This document shows positions 24,045-31,832 of a stretch of DNA of 45,474 nt, in pieces. The notes under the pieces are model-generated. The model saw only the letters and a program-made list of their open reading frames with translations. It did no database searches and was not told the DNA's origin. The translations under genes and the position numbers were made by a program. The stretch is from positions 1 to 45,474 of the forward strand of contig NZ_JAAXOQ010000031.1 in the NCBI RefSeq assembly GCF_012396015.1. Direction: 5' to 3'. How positions within the stretch are numbered: the first letter of the stretch is position 1; every line of letters starts with the position of its first letter. This DNA comes from Tsukamurella spumae. GTDB taxonomy: Bacteria; Actinomycetota; Actinomycetes; Mycobacteriales; Mycobacteriaceae.

Positions 24045-24931
24045 GTCGCCGGAGACTCTACCGGGGCGAGCCCCGCCGCCAGGCCGTCCAGGTAGCGGGT
24101 GAGCGCGGTGTCGAGCAGCACGTCGATGTCGTACGGGTAGCTCGTGTGCAGCATCTCCGCCATCACCGGGAAGCGGTCGGCGGGCGCCACGGCGCGCAGC
24201 TCGCCCAGCCGGGTGTCGATCCACTCGTCCTCGGTGACGCCCGTCGCCGCGCGGTCGGCGAGCTCGGGCTCGATCGTCGCGCCCAGGCCGCGCACCAGGT
24301 TGAGCAGGCAGAGGTACTCGGTGAACGCGGCTCGCGGCGGTAGGCCCGCGGCGCGCAGGGCGCCGAGCAGGTGCTCCGACATCGGCATCGCGCCGGGCAG
24401 CACCGCCGGCCGGGTCATGGACATCGCGGCGGCGAGCCACGGGTGGGCCTTCATGCTCTCCCACAGGGAGTGGAGCAGCGCCTCGACGTCGGTGCGCCAG
24501 TCCGTCGTCCGGGGCGGGATGGGCAGGTCCGCCAGCACGCGGTCCAGCATCGCCGCCTGCAGCTCGTCGCTGCTGCGGACGTAGCGGTAGACGGCCATCG
24601 TCGGGATCTCCAGGGCCGCGGCCAGCCGGCGCATCGAGACCGCCTGCATCGACTCGGCGTCGGCGATGGCGACGGCCGCGGCGATCACGTCGGCGGCGGT
24701 CAGCTCGGGGGCGCGCGGGCGGTCCGGGCTCAGCACCACGCTCCCCCTGCCCGGGGCGGAGTCGATCAGGCCGTCGGCCTGCAGCAGGGTCAGCACCTTC
24801 GAGGCCGTCGCCATCGCCACGCCGTGATCGCGCATGATCGCCCGCGTCGACGGCGCCCGGTCCCCCGGCCGCAGCCGGCCCGACGCGATGCGCTCGCGGA
24901 GCACCGCCGCGATCTCCTCGGCGCGCGTCAC
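24041..24931 (-). CDS. Transcriptional regulator with fused GntR and TetR DNA-binding domains
   Basis: The protein has 296 residues. Residues 1-68 form a GntR winged helix ([62 protein letters not shown]). Residues 76-125 form a TetR helix-turn-helix ([45 protein letters not shown]), and the rest is a TetR-type C-terminal ligand domain. Such hybrids exist in actinobacteria, but the double DNA-binding head is uncommon. It is divergent from the FAD monooxygenase, the classic arrangement for a repressor and its target, with a perfect palindrome between them. It begins at GTG 24931 without a clear ribosome-binding site. Confidence 0.85.
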   Translation of the reverse strand: MTRAEEIAAVLRERIASGRLRPGDRAPSTRAIMRDHGVAMATASKVLTLLQADGLIDSAPGRGSVVLSPDRPRAPELTAADVIAAAVAIADAESMQAVSMRRLAAALEIPTMAVYRYVRSSDELQAAMLDRVLADLPIPPRTTDWRTDVEALLHSLWESMKAHPWLAAAMSMTRPAVLPGAMPMSEHLLGALRAAGLPPRAAFTEYLCLLNLVRGLGATIEPELADRAATGVTEDEWIDTRLGELRAVAPADRFPVMAEMLHTSYPYDIDVLLDTALTRYLDGLAAGLAPVESPAT

Positions 24932-24942
24932 GCCGAGCTCGA

Positions 24943-24954
24943 TGCACTAGTGCA
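24943..24954. promoter_or_regulatory. Candidate operator of the GntR-TetR regulator
   Basis: TGCACTAGTGCA is a perfect 12-bp palindrome 12 bp upstream of the regulator start codon. It covers the likely -10 of the regulator promoter (TTGACG, 17 bp, TGCACT on the minus strand). The half-site GTGCACTT seen here (24950-24957) recurs at 24990-24997, just upstream of the monooxygenase -10. This suits a repressor controlling both genes. Confidence 0.5.
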
Positions 24955-25006
24955 CTTCGTGAAACAATCCACGTCAACACTGTAGCGCGGTGCACTTGAT
25001 ACGGCG

Positions 25007-25012
25007 TACGTT
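25007..25012 (+). promoter_or_regulatory. -10 box of the FAD monooxygenase, probable leaderless start
   Basis: TACGTT fits the TANNNT pattern and ends 6 nt before ATG 25019, with no Shine-Dalgarno sequence between them. Transcription should begin at or next to the start codon. Confidence 0.4.
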
Positions 25013-25018
25013 CGCACT

Positions 25019-26203
25019 ATGAATCAGCTCCGAATCCTCATCAGCGGCGCCTCCATCGCCGGTCCCGCCGCCGCCCCCCTCCTCGCCCGCCAGGGCCACC
25101 GCGTGACGATCGTCGAACGCGCACCGTCGCTGCGGGCGGGCGGCCAGACCGTCGACCTCCGCGGCGCGGGCCGTACCGTGATCGACCGGCTCGGCCTCGG
25201 CACCGCCAGCACCGAGCGGCTGCTCGACCAGCGCGGCATCGTCAAGGTGGACGGTCGTGGGCGGCGCGGCGCGAACATGCCCGTGGAGGCCTTCGGCGGC
25301 AACGGCATCGTCTCCACCCGCGAGATCCTTCGCGGCGACCTCGCCGAGGTGCTCGTCGACGCCGTCCCCGACGACGTCGAGTACCTGTGGGACGACACCG
25401 TGACGGCGATATCGCAGAGCGGGGACCGCGCGCACGTCGAATTCGAGTCCGCGCCGCCCCGGGAGTTCGACCTCGTCGTCGGGGCCGACGGCCTCGGCTC
25501 CGCCGTGCGGCGCGCCGCCTTCGGGCCGGACCGGGAGGCCCTGCGCCCCATCGGGCTGCGGTACGCCTGGTTCACCGCCGAGATCGACGAGGACACCCGC
25601 GGCTGGTACCTGATGCACACCGCCCGCCGGGGCCGCGTGGTCTCCGTCCGGCCGTCGCGCACCGACGGCACCGTCAAGGCCGGGCTCGCGGTCCGCGGCA
25701 CCGACGCGCGCCGACTGACCCGGGAGGAGCAGTTCGCGCTGTTCGAGCAGGAGTTCGCCGACGTCGACTGGGTGGCACCGCAGCTCCTGCGCGCGATGCG
25801 CACCGCGGACGACTGGGCCTATCAGGACCTCGCGCAGGTTCGGCTCGACTCGTGGACCCGCGGTCGGGTCGCGCTCATCGGCGACGCCGGCTACTGCCCC
25901 ACCCCGCTCACCGGACTCGGCACCACGCTGGCCCTCGTCGCCGCGTACGTCCTCGCGGGAGAGCTGGGCCGGGCCGACGGTGACGTTCCCCGCGCGCTCG
26001 CGCGGTACGACGCGGTGATGCGGCCGTTCGTGGCCAAGGCGCAGGAGCTGCCGCCCGGCAGTCCCGCAGGCTTCGCCCCGGTGGGCCGGATCGGCGTCGC
26101 GCTCGGGGACCTCACGTACCGGACGGCCATGATATGGCCGATGCGGCTGGTCTGGGCGGCGCAGTTCGCGAAGGCCGATGGGATCGACCTGCCGGACTAC
26201 TGA
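25019..26203 (+). CDS. FAD-dependent aromatic hydroxylase-type monooxygenase
   Basis: This 394-residue class A flavoprotein monooxygenase has the N-terminal Rossmann motif ILISGASIAGPAAAPLLARQGHRVTIVER (glycines G10 and G15, serine in the middle), the mid DG motif LVVGADGLGSAVR, and the GD motif RVALIGDAGYCPTPLTGLGT. Length matches the TetX/PHBH-like single-component group, which uses NADPH and O2 to hydroxylate small substrates. The substrate cannot be told; detoxification of an aromatic or drug is a guess. It is divergent from the GntR-TetR regulator and followed by an SRPBCC gene. Confidence 0.9.
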   Translation: MNQLRILISGASIAGPAAAPLLARQGHRVTIVERAPSLRAGGQTVDLRGAGRTVIDRLGLGTASTERLLDQRGIVKVDGRGRRGANMPVEAFGGNGIVSTREILRGDLAEVLVDAVPDDVEYLWDDTVTAISQSGDRAHVEFESAPPREFDLVVGADGLGSAVRRAAFGPDREALRPIGLRYAWFTAEIDEDTRGWYLMHTARRGRVVSVRPSRTDGTVKAGLAVRGTDARRLTREEQFALFEQEFADVDWVAPQLLRAMRTADDWAYQDLAQVRLDSWTRGRVALIGDAGYCPTPLTGLGTTLALVAAYVLAGELGRADGDVPRALARYDAVMRPFVAKAQELPPGSPAGFAPVGRIGVALGDLTYRTAMIWPMRLVWAAQFAKADGIDLPDY

Positions 26204-26207
26204 GTCG

Positions 26208-26283
26208 GCTCACGATGTCGGGTTCTGGGGGCGTGCGCGTGCACTGGAACACCTCCACGCGCGCAGAAGCCGAGATCGTGAGC
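26208..26283. repeat. Long imperfect inverted repeat between monooxygenase and SRPBCC genes
   Basis: The left arm (26208-26241) and right arm (26256-26283) pair over about 28 positions with three mismatches and a 6-nt asymmetric bulge; the loop is 14 nt. The outer 9 bp (GCTCACGAT with ATCGTGAGC) are perfect, and the inner part pairs TGCGCGTG with CACGCGCG. It ends 17 bp before the SRPBCC start codon and begins 4 bp after the monooxygenase stop codon. It may be a terminator, an attenuator or a small palindromic repeat element. Confidence 0.7.
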
Positions 26284-26287
26284 GGCG

Positions 26288-26293
26288 TAGCGT
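26288..26293 (+). promoter_or_regulatory. -10 box of the SRPBCC gene, probable leaderless start
   Basis: TAGCGT fits TANNNT and ends 7 nt before ATG 26301. There is no Shine-Dalgarno sequence. This suggests its own transcript beginning at the start codon, independent of the monooxygenase upstream. Confidence 0.4.
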
Positions 26294-26300
26294 CGGGCCC

Positions 26301-26762
26301 ATGACCGAAACCGCGCAGACCGTCACCGTGTTCGCCGATGTCCCGCCGGCCGTGCTCTTCGCGACGCTGGCCCGCCCCGCGGTGCACGCGGCGGCCGACG
26401 GCTCCGGCATGTTGCGCGGCGTCTCTGTCGATACCCCTGAGACGATCACCGGCGTCGGCCAGACCTTCGGCATGGAGATGACCGACGAGCAGGGCCGCCC
26501 GTACTCGGTCGACAACCACGTCACCGCGTTCGAGCCGGGCACGCGGATCGCGTGGCTGCCCGCCGGTCGGGGGAAGCCGCCCGTCGGCGTCGAATGGTCG
26601 TGGACGTTCACCCCGGAGGGAGACGGGACACTCGTCGCCGTGACCTGCGACTGGTCGCGCGTGACCAACGAGGCCTATCTCGCGAAATTCACCCTGCCGC
26701 GGGTCTCGGAGGAGAAGGTGCGGCGCACCGTCGACGCCGTGATCGCGACGATCCGCACCTGA
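26301..26762 (+). CDS. SRPBCC-superfamily (START/Bet v1-like) protein
   Basis: The 153-residue protein starts MTETAQTVTVFADVPPAVLFATLARP, the opening strand and helix of polyketide cyclase/dehydrase-type SRPBCC folds. It continues with the strand VDNHVTAFEPGTRIAWLP, then VEWSWTFTPEGDGTLVAVTCDWS, and ends in a long C-terminal helix (EEKVRRTVDAVIATI). Such proteins bind hydrophobic ligands in a cavity. Its neighbour, an FAD monooxygenase, may share a substrate, but a hairpin and a separate -10 box argue against simple cotranscription. Confidence 0.8.
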   Translation: MTETAQTVTVFADVPPAVLFATLARPAVHAAADGSGMLRGVSVDTPETITGVGQTFGMEMTDEQGRPYSVDNHVTAFEPGTRIAWLPAGRGKPPVGVEWSWTFTPEGDGTLVAVTCDWSRVTNEAYLAKFTLPRVSEEKVRRTVDAVIATIRT

Positions 26763-26841
26763 CCCGAGGGTAGGTAGCACCGGTCGCAGCGGAAGTCCGA
26801 GGTCACCATCTGGGCTAACGCTGTTATGTCGGGAACGACGA

Positions 26842-26871
26842 AGCCCGCCACCTGCGTGCAGGTGGCGGGCT
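26842..26871. terminator. Terminator of the rplQ operon
   Basis: A perfect 13-bp stem (AGCCCGCCACCTG with CAGGTGGCGGGCT) closes on the tetraloop CGTG. It lies 15 bp past the rplQ stop codon and about 80 bp past the convergent SRPBCC gene, so it can serve both strands. Confidence 0.85.
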
Positions 26872-26886
26872 CGCGTACGTGGGTGA

Positions 26887-27567
26887 CTACTCCGAGTCGG
26901 AGTCGTCGTCCTGCTGCGACGGCGGCAGCGAGTAGCCCGCAGCCTCGGCCGAAGCATCGTCGGCGAACCAGATCTCGGCGACCGTCGAGTCGAAGAAACG
27001 CGTACCGGGACGGTGGTACAGCTTCGAATCGGCGTTGCCCTTGATCGGGAAGCCCTCGGGGGCCTCGTCGGCGTCCTCGAGCGGCGCGTGCGCGCCGGCG
27101 GGGAGGTCCGAGGTCTCCTCGACGATCTCCGCGGCCTCGACGGCGGCGGACTTCGCAGCGGCCTGCGAGGCGGCGACACGAGTGGCGCGCGACGCCTCGG
27201 TGGCGGCGAGCTGCTCGGTCACGATCTCGATGACGGCCATGGGGGCGTTGTCGCCCTTGCGGTTCTCCGTCTTGATGATCCGGGTGTAACCGCCCTGACG
27301 GTCGGCGACCGCCGGAGCGATCTCCGCGAACAGCACGTGCACGACGTCCTTGTTGCGGATCTCCTTCATGACCTCGCGGCGGTTGGCCAGTTTGCCGTGC
27401 TTGGCATGGCTGATCAGCTTCTCCGCGTAGGGGCGCAGGCGCTTGGCGCGGGACTCGGTGGTCTCGATGCGGCCGTGCTCGAAGAGCGCGGTCGCGAGGT
27501 TCGCCAGAATGTGCTTCTGGTGCGAGGCCGAGCCGCCCATCCGGGCGCCCTTAGTGGGCCTAGGCAT
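26887..27567 (-). CDS. rplQ: 50S ribosomal protein L17 with C-terminal sunset-type domain
   Basis: Residues 1-117 are a normal L17 ([37 protein letters not shown] through APMAVIEIV). An Ala/Glu-rich linker follows. Residues 172-216 ([43 protein letters not shown]) carry the IKGN..S..YH.PG....TVAE..F motif known as the sunset domain, a short unit found at the ends of various actinobacterial proteins. At 226 residues it is far longer than the roughly 120-residue bacterial norm. It is last in the rpmJ-rpsM-rpsK-rpsD-rpoA-rplQ block. Confidence 0.93.
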   Translation of the reverse strand: MPRPTKGARMGGSASHQKHILANLATALFEHGRIETTESRAKRLRPYAEKLISHAKHGKLANRREVMKEIRNKDVVHVLFAEIAPAVADRQGGYTRIIKTENRKGDNAPMAVIEIVTEQLAATEASRATRVAASQAAAKSAAVEAAEIVEETSDLPAGAHAPLEDADEAPEGFPIKGNADSKLYHRPGTRFFDSTVAEIWFADDASAEAAGYSLPPSQQDDDSDSE

Positions 27568-27601
27568 TGTTTCTCCTGTGGGTGTTTACGAGCTCTTCAG
27601 C

Positions 27602-28660
27602 TCAGAGCTGCTCGGTCTCGGCGTAGTCCTGATCGCCATCGGCGTCGCCCGAGAACGACGCGTCGTCGCTCCAGGTACCGGTGGCCGGGTCGTACCCGTC
27701 GACCTGCGACGGATCGAACGACGCGGGGCTGTCCTTGAGGGCCAGACCCAGCGTGTGCAGCTTGACCTTGACCTCGTCGATCGACTTCTGACCGAAGTTG
27801 CGGATGTCGAGAAGATCGGACTCGGTGCGGGCCACGAGCTCGCCCACGGTGTGCACACCCTCGCGCTTGAGGCAGTTGTACGAGCGCACCGTCAGGTCGA
27901 GGTCCTCGATCGGCAGCGAGAACGCCGCGATGTGGTCGGCCTCGGCCGGCGACGGCCCGATCTCGATGCCCTCGGCCTCGACGTTGAGCTCGCGCGCCAG
28001 GCCGAACAGCTCGACCAGGGTCTTGCCGGCCGAGGCCAGCGCGTCCCGCGCGGTCATCGAGTTCTTGGTCTCGACGTCCAGGATCAGGCGATCGAAGTCG
28101 GTGCGCTGCTCGACGCGGGTGGCCTCGACCTTGTAGGTCACCTTCAGCACGGGCGAGTAGATCGAGTCGACCGGGATACGGCCGATCTCGGCGCCCGACG
28201 CCTTGTTCTGCACGGCCGGCACGTAACCGCGGCCCCGCTCGACGACGAGCTCGATCTCGAGCTTGCCCTTGTCGTTCAGGGTGGCGATGTGCAGGTCGGG
28301 GTTGTGGACGGTGACCGACGCCGGGGGGACGATGTCGCCCGCGGTGACGGCGCCCGGACCCTGCTTGCGCACGTACATGGTGACCGGCTCGTCATCCTCC
28401 GACGAGACGACCAGGCCCTTGAGGTTCAGGATGATGTCGGTGACATCCTCCTTCACGCCGGGGACCGTGGTGAACTCGTGCAGCACACCGTCGATGCGGA
28501 TGCTGGTCACGGCCGCGCCCGGGATGGACGACAGCAGCGTGCGGCGGAGCGAGTTGCCCAGCGTGTAACCGAAGCCCGGCTCCAGCGGCTCGATGATGAA
28601 CTTCGAGCGCGCCTCGGAGATGACCTCTTCGCTGAGAGTGGGTCGCTGCGAGATGAGCAT
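27602..28660 (-). CDS. rpoA: RNA polymerase alpha subunit
   Basis: This 352-residue alpha subunit nucleates RNA polymerase assembly. The N-terminal domain has [25 protein letters not shown]. The C-terminal domain (residues 250-315) has [25 protein letters not shown] and [16 protein letters not shown], which contacts upstream promoter DNA and activators. An acidic tail of about 35 residues follows. It is separated from rpsD by 85 bp that hold two hairpins, and from rplQ by 34 bp. Confidence 0.98.
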   Translation of the reverse strand: MLISQRPTLSEEVISEARSKFIIEPLEPGFGYTLGNSLRRTLLSSIPGAAVTSIRIDGVLHEFTTVPGVKEDVTDIILNLKGLVVSSEDDEPVTMYVRKQGPGAVTAGDIVPPASVTVHNPDLHIATLNDKGKLEIELVVERGRGYVPAVQNKASGAEIGRIPVDSIYSPVLKVTYKVEATRVEQRTDFDRLILDVETKNSMTARDALASAGKTLVELFGLARELNVEAEGIEIGPSPAEADHIAAFSLPIEDLDLTVRSYNCLKREGVHTVGELVARTESDLLDIRNFGQKSIDEVKVKLHTLGLALKDSPASFDPSQVDGYDPATGTWSDDASFSGDADGDQDYAETEQL

Positions 28661-28678
28661 TGAGTATTCCTTCTCTCT

Positions 28679-28735
28679 GGGCGTCCGCTATTTGACGCCC
28701 GTAGAAGGTCGCCGGCGGCGAATCCGCCGGCGACC
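28679..28735 (-). promoter_or_regulatory. Two consecutive hairpins between rpsD and rpoA
   Basis: On the minus strand a perfect 12-bp stem (28735-28707, GGTCGCCGGCGG with its complement, 5-nt loop) is followed at once by a 7-bp stem (28700-28679, GGGCGTC with GACGCCC, 8-nt loop). The rpoA start codon lies about 20 nt further on. They could attenuate transcription into rpoA or mark a processing site. Confidence 0.6.
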
Positions 28736-28745
28736 GATGCACTAC

Positions 28746-29351
28746 TTACTTCGAGTAGTACTCGACGATGAGCTGCTCCTGGAAGGGCACGACGATCTGC
28801 TCACGCTCGGGCACGCGGTGCACGAGGATGCGCAGGGTCGACGGGACCACCTGAAGCCATGCCGGAGCGGTGCGCTCGGCGGCGGTCTCACGCGCGATCT
28901 GGAACGGCGTGGTGCCGAGCGACTTCGGGCGCACGTCGATGATGTCGTACTGCGAGACGCGGTACGAGGGAACATCCACGCGGACGCCGTTCACCGTGAA
29001 GTGACCGTGGGTCACCAGCTGGCGGGCCTGACGGCGGGTACGCGCCAGGCCGGCGCGGTACACGACGTTGTCGAGGCGGGTCTCGAGGATCTGCAGCAGG
29101 GCGTCACCGGTCTTACCGGTGGCGGCCTTCGCCTCCTTGTAGTAGCGGGAGAACTGCTTCTCCATCACGCCGTACATGAAGCGGGCCTTCTGCTTCTCCT
29201 TGAGCTGCAGGAGGTACTCGGACTCCTTGATCCGCGCGCGGCCGTGCTGGCCGGGCGGGTAAGGACGACGCTCGAACGCCTCGGAACCGCCGACGAGGTC
29301 GACGCCCAGACGACGGGACTTACGGGTGACAGGGCCGGTATAACGAGCCAT
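28746..29351 (-). CDS. rpsD: 30S ribosomal protein S4
   Basis: The 201-residue S4 begins MARYTGPVTRKSRRLGVDL and contains the S4 RNA-binding domain near residues 91-150 (ETRLDNVVYRAGLARTRRQARQLVTHGHFTVNGVRVDVPSYRV). The N-terminus lacks the four-cysteine zinc site, so it is the C-minus form. It starts at ATG 29351 and follows rpsK by 21 bp. Confidence 0.98.
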   Translation of the reverse strand: MARYTGPVTRKSRRLGVDLVGGSEAFERRPYPPGQHGRARIKESEYLLQLKEKQKARFMYGVMEKQFSRYYKEAKAATGKTGDALLQILETRLDNVVYRAGLARTRRQARQLVTHGHFTVNGVRVDVPSYRVSQYDIIDVRPKSLGTTPFQIARETAAERTAPAWLQVVPSTLRILVHRVPEREQIVVPFQEQLIVEYYSK

Positions 29352-29372
29352 GGTTTCTCTCTCCTACCTTCC

Positions 29373-29786
29373 CTAGACCCGACGCCGCTTGGGCGGACGG
29401 CAGCCGTTGTGCGGCTGCGGCGTCACGTCGGAAATGGTGCCCACCTCGAGGCCGGCGGCCTGCAGCGAACGGATGGCGGTCTCGCGACCCGAACCCGGGC
29501 CCTTGACGAAGACGTCGACCTTCTTGACGCCGTTCTCCTGCGCCTTGCGAGCAGCGTTCTCGGCGGCGAGCTGCGCGGCGAACGGGGTGCTCTTACGCGA
29601 GCCCTTGAAGCCGACGTGGCCCGAGGAGGCCCAGCTGATCACGTTGCCGTTGGGGTCGGTGATCGAGACGATCGTGTTGTTGAACGTGCTCTTGATGTGC
29701 GCGTGGCCGTGCGGAACGTTCTTCTTTTCGCGACGACGCGATGCGCCCTTCTTCGCGCCGGTGGCGGCGCGCGACTTCGGAGGCAT
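29373..29786 (-). CDS. rpsK: 30S ribosomal protein S11
   Basis: The 137-residue S11 carries [48 protein letters not shown] and ends [16 protein letters not shown]. Its ATG overlaps the rpsM stop codon by one base (TAATG), so the two are translationally coupled. Confidence 0.98.
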   Translation of the reverse strand: MPPKSRAATGAKKGASRRREKKNVPHGHAHIKSTFNNTIVSITDPNGNVISWASSGHVGFKGSRKSTPFAAQLAAENAARKAQENGVKKVDVFVKGPGSGRETAIRSLQAAGLEVGTISDVTPQPHNGCRPPKRRRV

Positions 29787-30157
29787 TACTTCTTCTTTCC
29801 GGCGATGGTCTTCTTCGGACCCTTACGGGTGCGAGCGTTGGTCTTGGTGCGCTGGCCACGCACGGGCAGGCCACGACGGTGGCGGATGCCCTGGTAGCAC
29901 TGGATCTCGATCTTGCGACGAATGTCGGCCTGCACCTCGCGGCGCAGGTCACCCTCGACCTTGTAGTCCGTGCCCTCGATGAAGTCGCGGAGCTTGGTCA
30001 GATCCTCGTCGCTGAGGTCCTTGCTGCGCAGATCCGGGCTCACACCGGTCTCGGCGAGAATCTCAGTCGCGCGGGTACGGCCGATGCCGTAGATGTAGGT
30101 CAGTGCGATCTCCATGCGCTTCTCGCGCGGGAGGTCGACACCCATGAGACGTGCCAT
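29786..30157 (-). CDS. rpsM: 30S ribosomal protein S13
   Basis: The 123-residue S13 opens [34 protein letters not shown] and has the conserved [31 protein letters not shown] tail that enters the decoding region. It lies 182 bp after rpmJ. That spacer holds GC-rich hairpins (for example CCGGCG-N6-CGCCGG and GAGGCC-GG-GGCCTC) and no gene. Confidence 0.98.
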   Translation of the reverse strand: MARLMGVDLPREKRMEIALTYIYGIGRTRATEILAETGVSPDLRSKDLSDEDLTKLRDFIEGTDYKVEGDLRREVQADIRRKIEIQCYQGIRHRRGLPVRGQRTKTNARTRKGPKKTIAGKKK

Positions 30158-30339
30158 TCTTGGCGGTTTCCTTTTCTCGTTCGGAGGTCTGCTCCCCGCC
30201 CGTCCTCGCTGGTTCCGGCGCTTTCACGCCGGCCGAGGCCCCGGCCTCCGAGCCGGGGGTCCCACAGGGGCCGTATGCCCCCGCTGGTGCGGAGAGGTCA
30301 TCAAGTGTTCCAAGCGGCGAACCGCTCGAAGCGCGGTGA

Positions 30340-30453
30340 CTAGCCCTGACGCTGCTTGTGACGCAGGTTCTCGCAGATCACCATGACCCGACCGTTACGG
30401 CGGATCACCTTGCACTTCTCGCAGATCGGCTTGACGCTGGGGTTGACCTTCAC
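30340..30453 (-). CDS. rpmJ: 50S ribosomal protein L36, zinc-binding form
   Basis: The 37-residue L36 reads [19 protein letters not shown] and ends [11 protein letters not shown]11, C14, C27 and H32 are all present, so it is the zinc-binding C-plus form. It starts at GTG 30453. Infa normally lies just upstream in this order; here a protease gene on the other strand comes between, so rpmJ needs its own promoter in the 227 bp before the protease start. Confidence 0.96.
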   Translation of the reverse strand: MKVNPSVKPICEKCKVIRRNGRVMVICENLRHKQRQG

Positions 30454-30487
30454 GTCAGTCCTATCCAGTTGTTTCCGTGTTTTTCCA

Positions 30488-30513
30488 CGCCGCACCGGAT
30501 ATCCGGCACGGCG
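30488..30513. promoter_or_regulatory. Palindrome upstream of rpmJ
   Basis: CCGGATATCCGG is a perfect 12-bp palindrome, flanked on both sides by CA and then by CGCCG/CGGCG arms that also pair, giving a 26-bp near-palindrome. With no loop it looks more like a protein-binding site than an RNA hairpin. It lies 35 bp upstream of the rpmJ start codon, near where its promoter should be. Confidence 0.4.
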
Positions 30514-30680
30514 CCACTGCACGCACGACGAAGCCGCGCACGCACGCGATGATCCAGTCTACGCTGCGCGCGCCGCGCTCCCAAATCCGCCGCCGAGCAG
30601 CGCCCGTGCTAGCCTCAGGCGCACGCGTGACATGCACTATCCGTCACCGATGATTCCCAATGATTCGATAGGACCAAGAC

Positions 30681-31406
30681 ATGCGCCTGTCCCTCGCTCG
30701 CCGACTCAGCGTCGCCGCGACCGCCGCCGTCGGCGTCGCAGCGTCGTTGCTGGTCACCGCCGCCCCGGCTACGGCCGCCCCGCGCATCGTCGTGGGCCCC
30801 GGCTCCGAGATCGACGTGGTGCAGAAGCGCACCGGCGAGGGGATCGAGGTCTCCGCCTGCACCCTCGGCGTCCTCGCGATCACGCCGAACGGCGAGCGCG
30901 TCGGCGTCACCGCCGGCCACTGCGGACGCGCGGGCCAGGACGTCGCGGTACCCGTACCCGGCACCGAGCGCACGATCACCTCGGTCGGCACGATCCGCCA
31001 GTCGTCCAACCCGAAGGTGAGCAAGGACGGGCGGATCGCGGACTTCAACGCGCCCGACTGGGCCACCATCACCTTCAAGAAGGCCGTGCCGCTGAGCACC
31101 TCGCTCGGCCGCGTCAAGCCCACCCGCGTCGCGCGCGCCGTCGTGGGCGATCGGGTGTGCCGCCAGGGCCGCACCACCGGCTGGCAGTGCGGCAAGGTCG
31201 TCGACGTCGCACCGACGCGGATCCTCACCGACCTCAAGGGCGATCACGGCGACAGCGGCGGCCCGCTCGTCCGGCTGTCCGACGGTGCGGCGCTCGGCCT
31301 CACGACCGGCGGCATCCAGCTGTCGACGAGCAGCGGCCTGATGTCGGAGTTCATCGACCTGCAGTTCGTGTTCGCCCAGGCCGGCGGCCTGCGACTGGCG
31401 GTCTGA
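30681..31406 (+). CDS. Secreted chymotrypsin-like (S1 family) serine protease
   Basis: The 241-residue precursor has a signal peptide to about residue 33 (two arginines, then VAATAAVGVAASLLVTAAPATAA). The catalytic triad is H80 (TAGHCG), D126 (APDWATI) and S192 (GDHGDSGGPLV). Cysteine pairs C60-C81 and C160-C170 are placed as in actinobacterial S1 proteases. There is no long pro-region. AGGA lies 7 nt before ATG 30681. It sits between rpmJ and infA on the opposite strand, an unusual position, with a long palindromic terminator between it and infA. Confidence 0.88.
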   Translation: MRLSLARRLSVAATAAVGVAASLLVTAAPATAAPRIVVGPGSEIDVVQKRTGEGIEVSACTLGVLAITPNGERVGVTAGHCGRAGQDVAVPVPGTERTITSVGTIRQSSNPKVSKDGRIADFNAPDWATITFKKAVPLSTSLGRVKPTRVARAVVGDRVCRQGRTTGWQCGKVVDVAPTRILTDLKGDHGDSGGPLVRLSDGAALGLTTGGIQLSTSSGLMSEFIDLQFVFAQAGGLRLAV

Positions 31407-31430
31407 ACCCCGTAACCCCGGTCACCGGGA

Positions 31431-31468
31431 ACGAGAAGGGCCCACCCCGCGGGGTGGGCCCTTCTCGT
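31431..31468. terminator. Bidirectional terminator between the protease and infA
   Basis: A 38-nt perfect palindrome: ACGAGAAGGGCCCACCCC meets its complement around a central GC. The effective hairpin has a stem of about 17 bp. It lies between two convergent genes, 24 bp past the protease stop codon and 15 bp past the infA stop codon. Confidence 0.85.
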
Positions 31469-31483
31469 CGGTGCGCTACGCGG

Positions 31484-31705
31484 TCACTTGTACCGGTAGA
31501 CGATGCGCCCGCGCGTGAGGTCGTACGGAGAGAGCTCCACGACCACCCGATCCTCGGGCAGAATACGAATGTAGTGCTGCCGCATCTTGCCGCTGATGTG
31601 TGCGAGCACCTTGTGCCCGTTCTCCAGCTCGATGCGGAACATTGCGTTGGGGAGCGGCTCGACGACGCGGCCCTCCACCTCGATGGCTCCGTCCTTCTTC
31701 GCCAT
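31484..31705 (-). CDS. infA: Translation initiation factor IF-1
   Basis: The 73-residue single OB-fold protein reads [54 protein letters not shown] and matches mycobacterial IF-1 in length and sequence. ATG 31705 is chosen on homology; GGAGG is only 2 nt upstream, and an in-frame GTG at 31714 would add three residues. It is cut off from rpmJ by the protease gene and appears to be monocistronic. Confidence 0.96.
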   Translation of the reverse strand: MAKKDGAIEVEGRVVEPLPNAMFRIELENGHKVLAHISGKMRQHYIRILPEDRVVVELSPYDLTRGRIVYRYK

Positions 31706-31802
31706 ACCCTCCACGATCCTGTTGTCTTCAGCGGACGCCGTGTGCGACCTGTGCCCCTCCGCGAGCGGCCGGGCATGCGGCCGAACGCCGCGCTACCCAT
31801 CT

Positions 31803-31832
31803 ATTCTACGCGCTCACGACCCTCCGACCGAA
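31803..31832 (-). promoter_or_regulatory. Probable promoter of infA
   Basis: On the minus strand TTCGGT (31832-31827), an 18-bp spacer and TAGAAT (31808-31803) make a plausible housekeeping promoter. It overlaps the end of the NUDIX gene and leaves a leader of about 90 nt. Confidence 0.5.

Noticed and set aside
27602-28663. Plus-strand frame opposite rpoA
   Set aside because: It is the complement of the well-conserved rpoA frame; no independent support.
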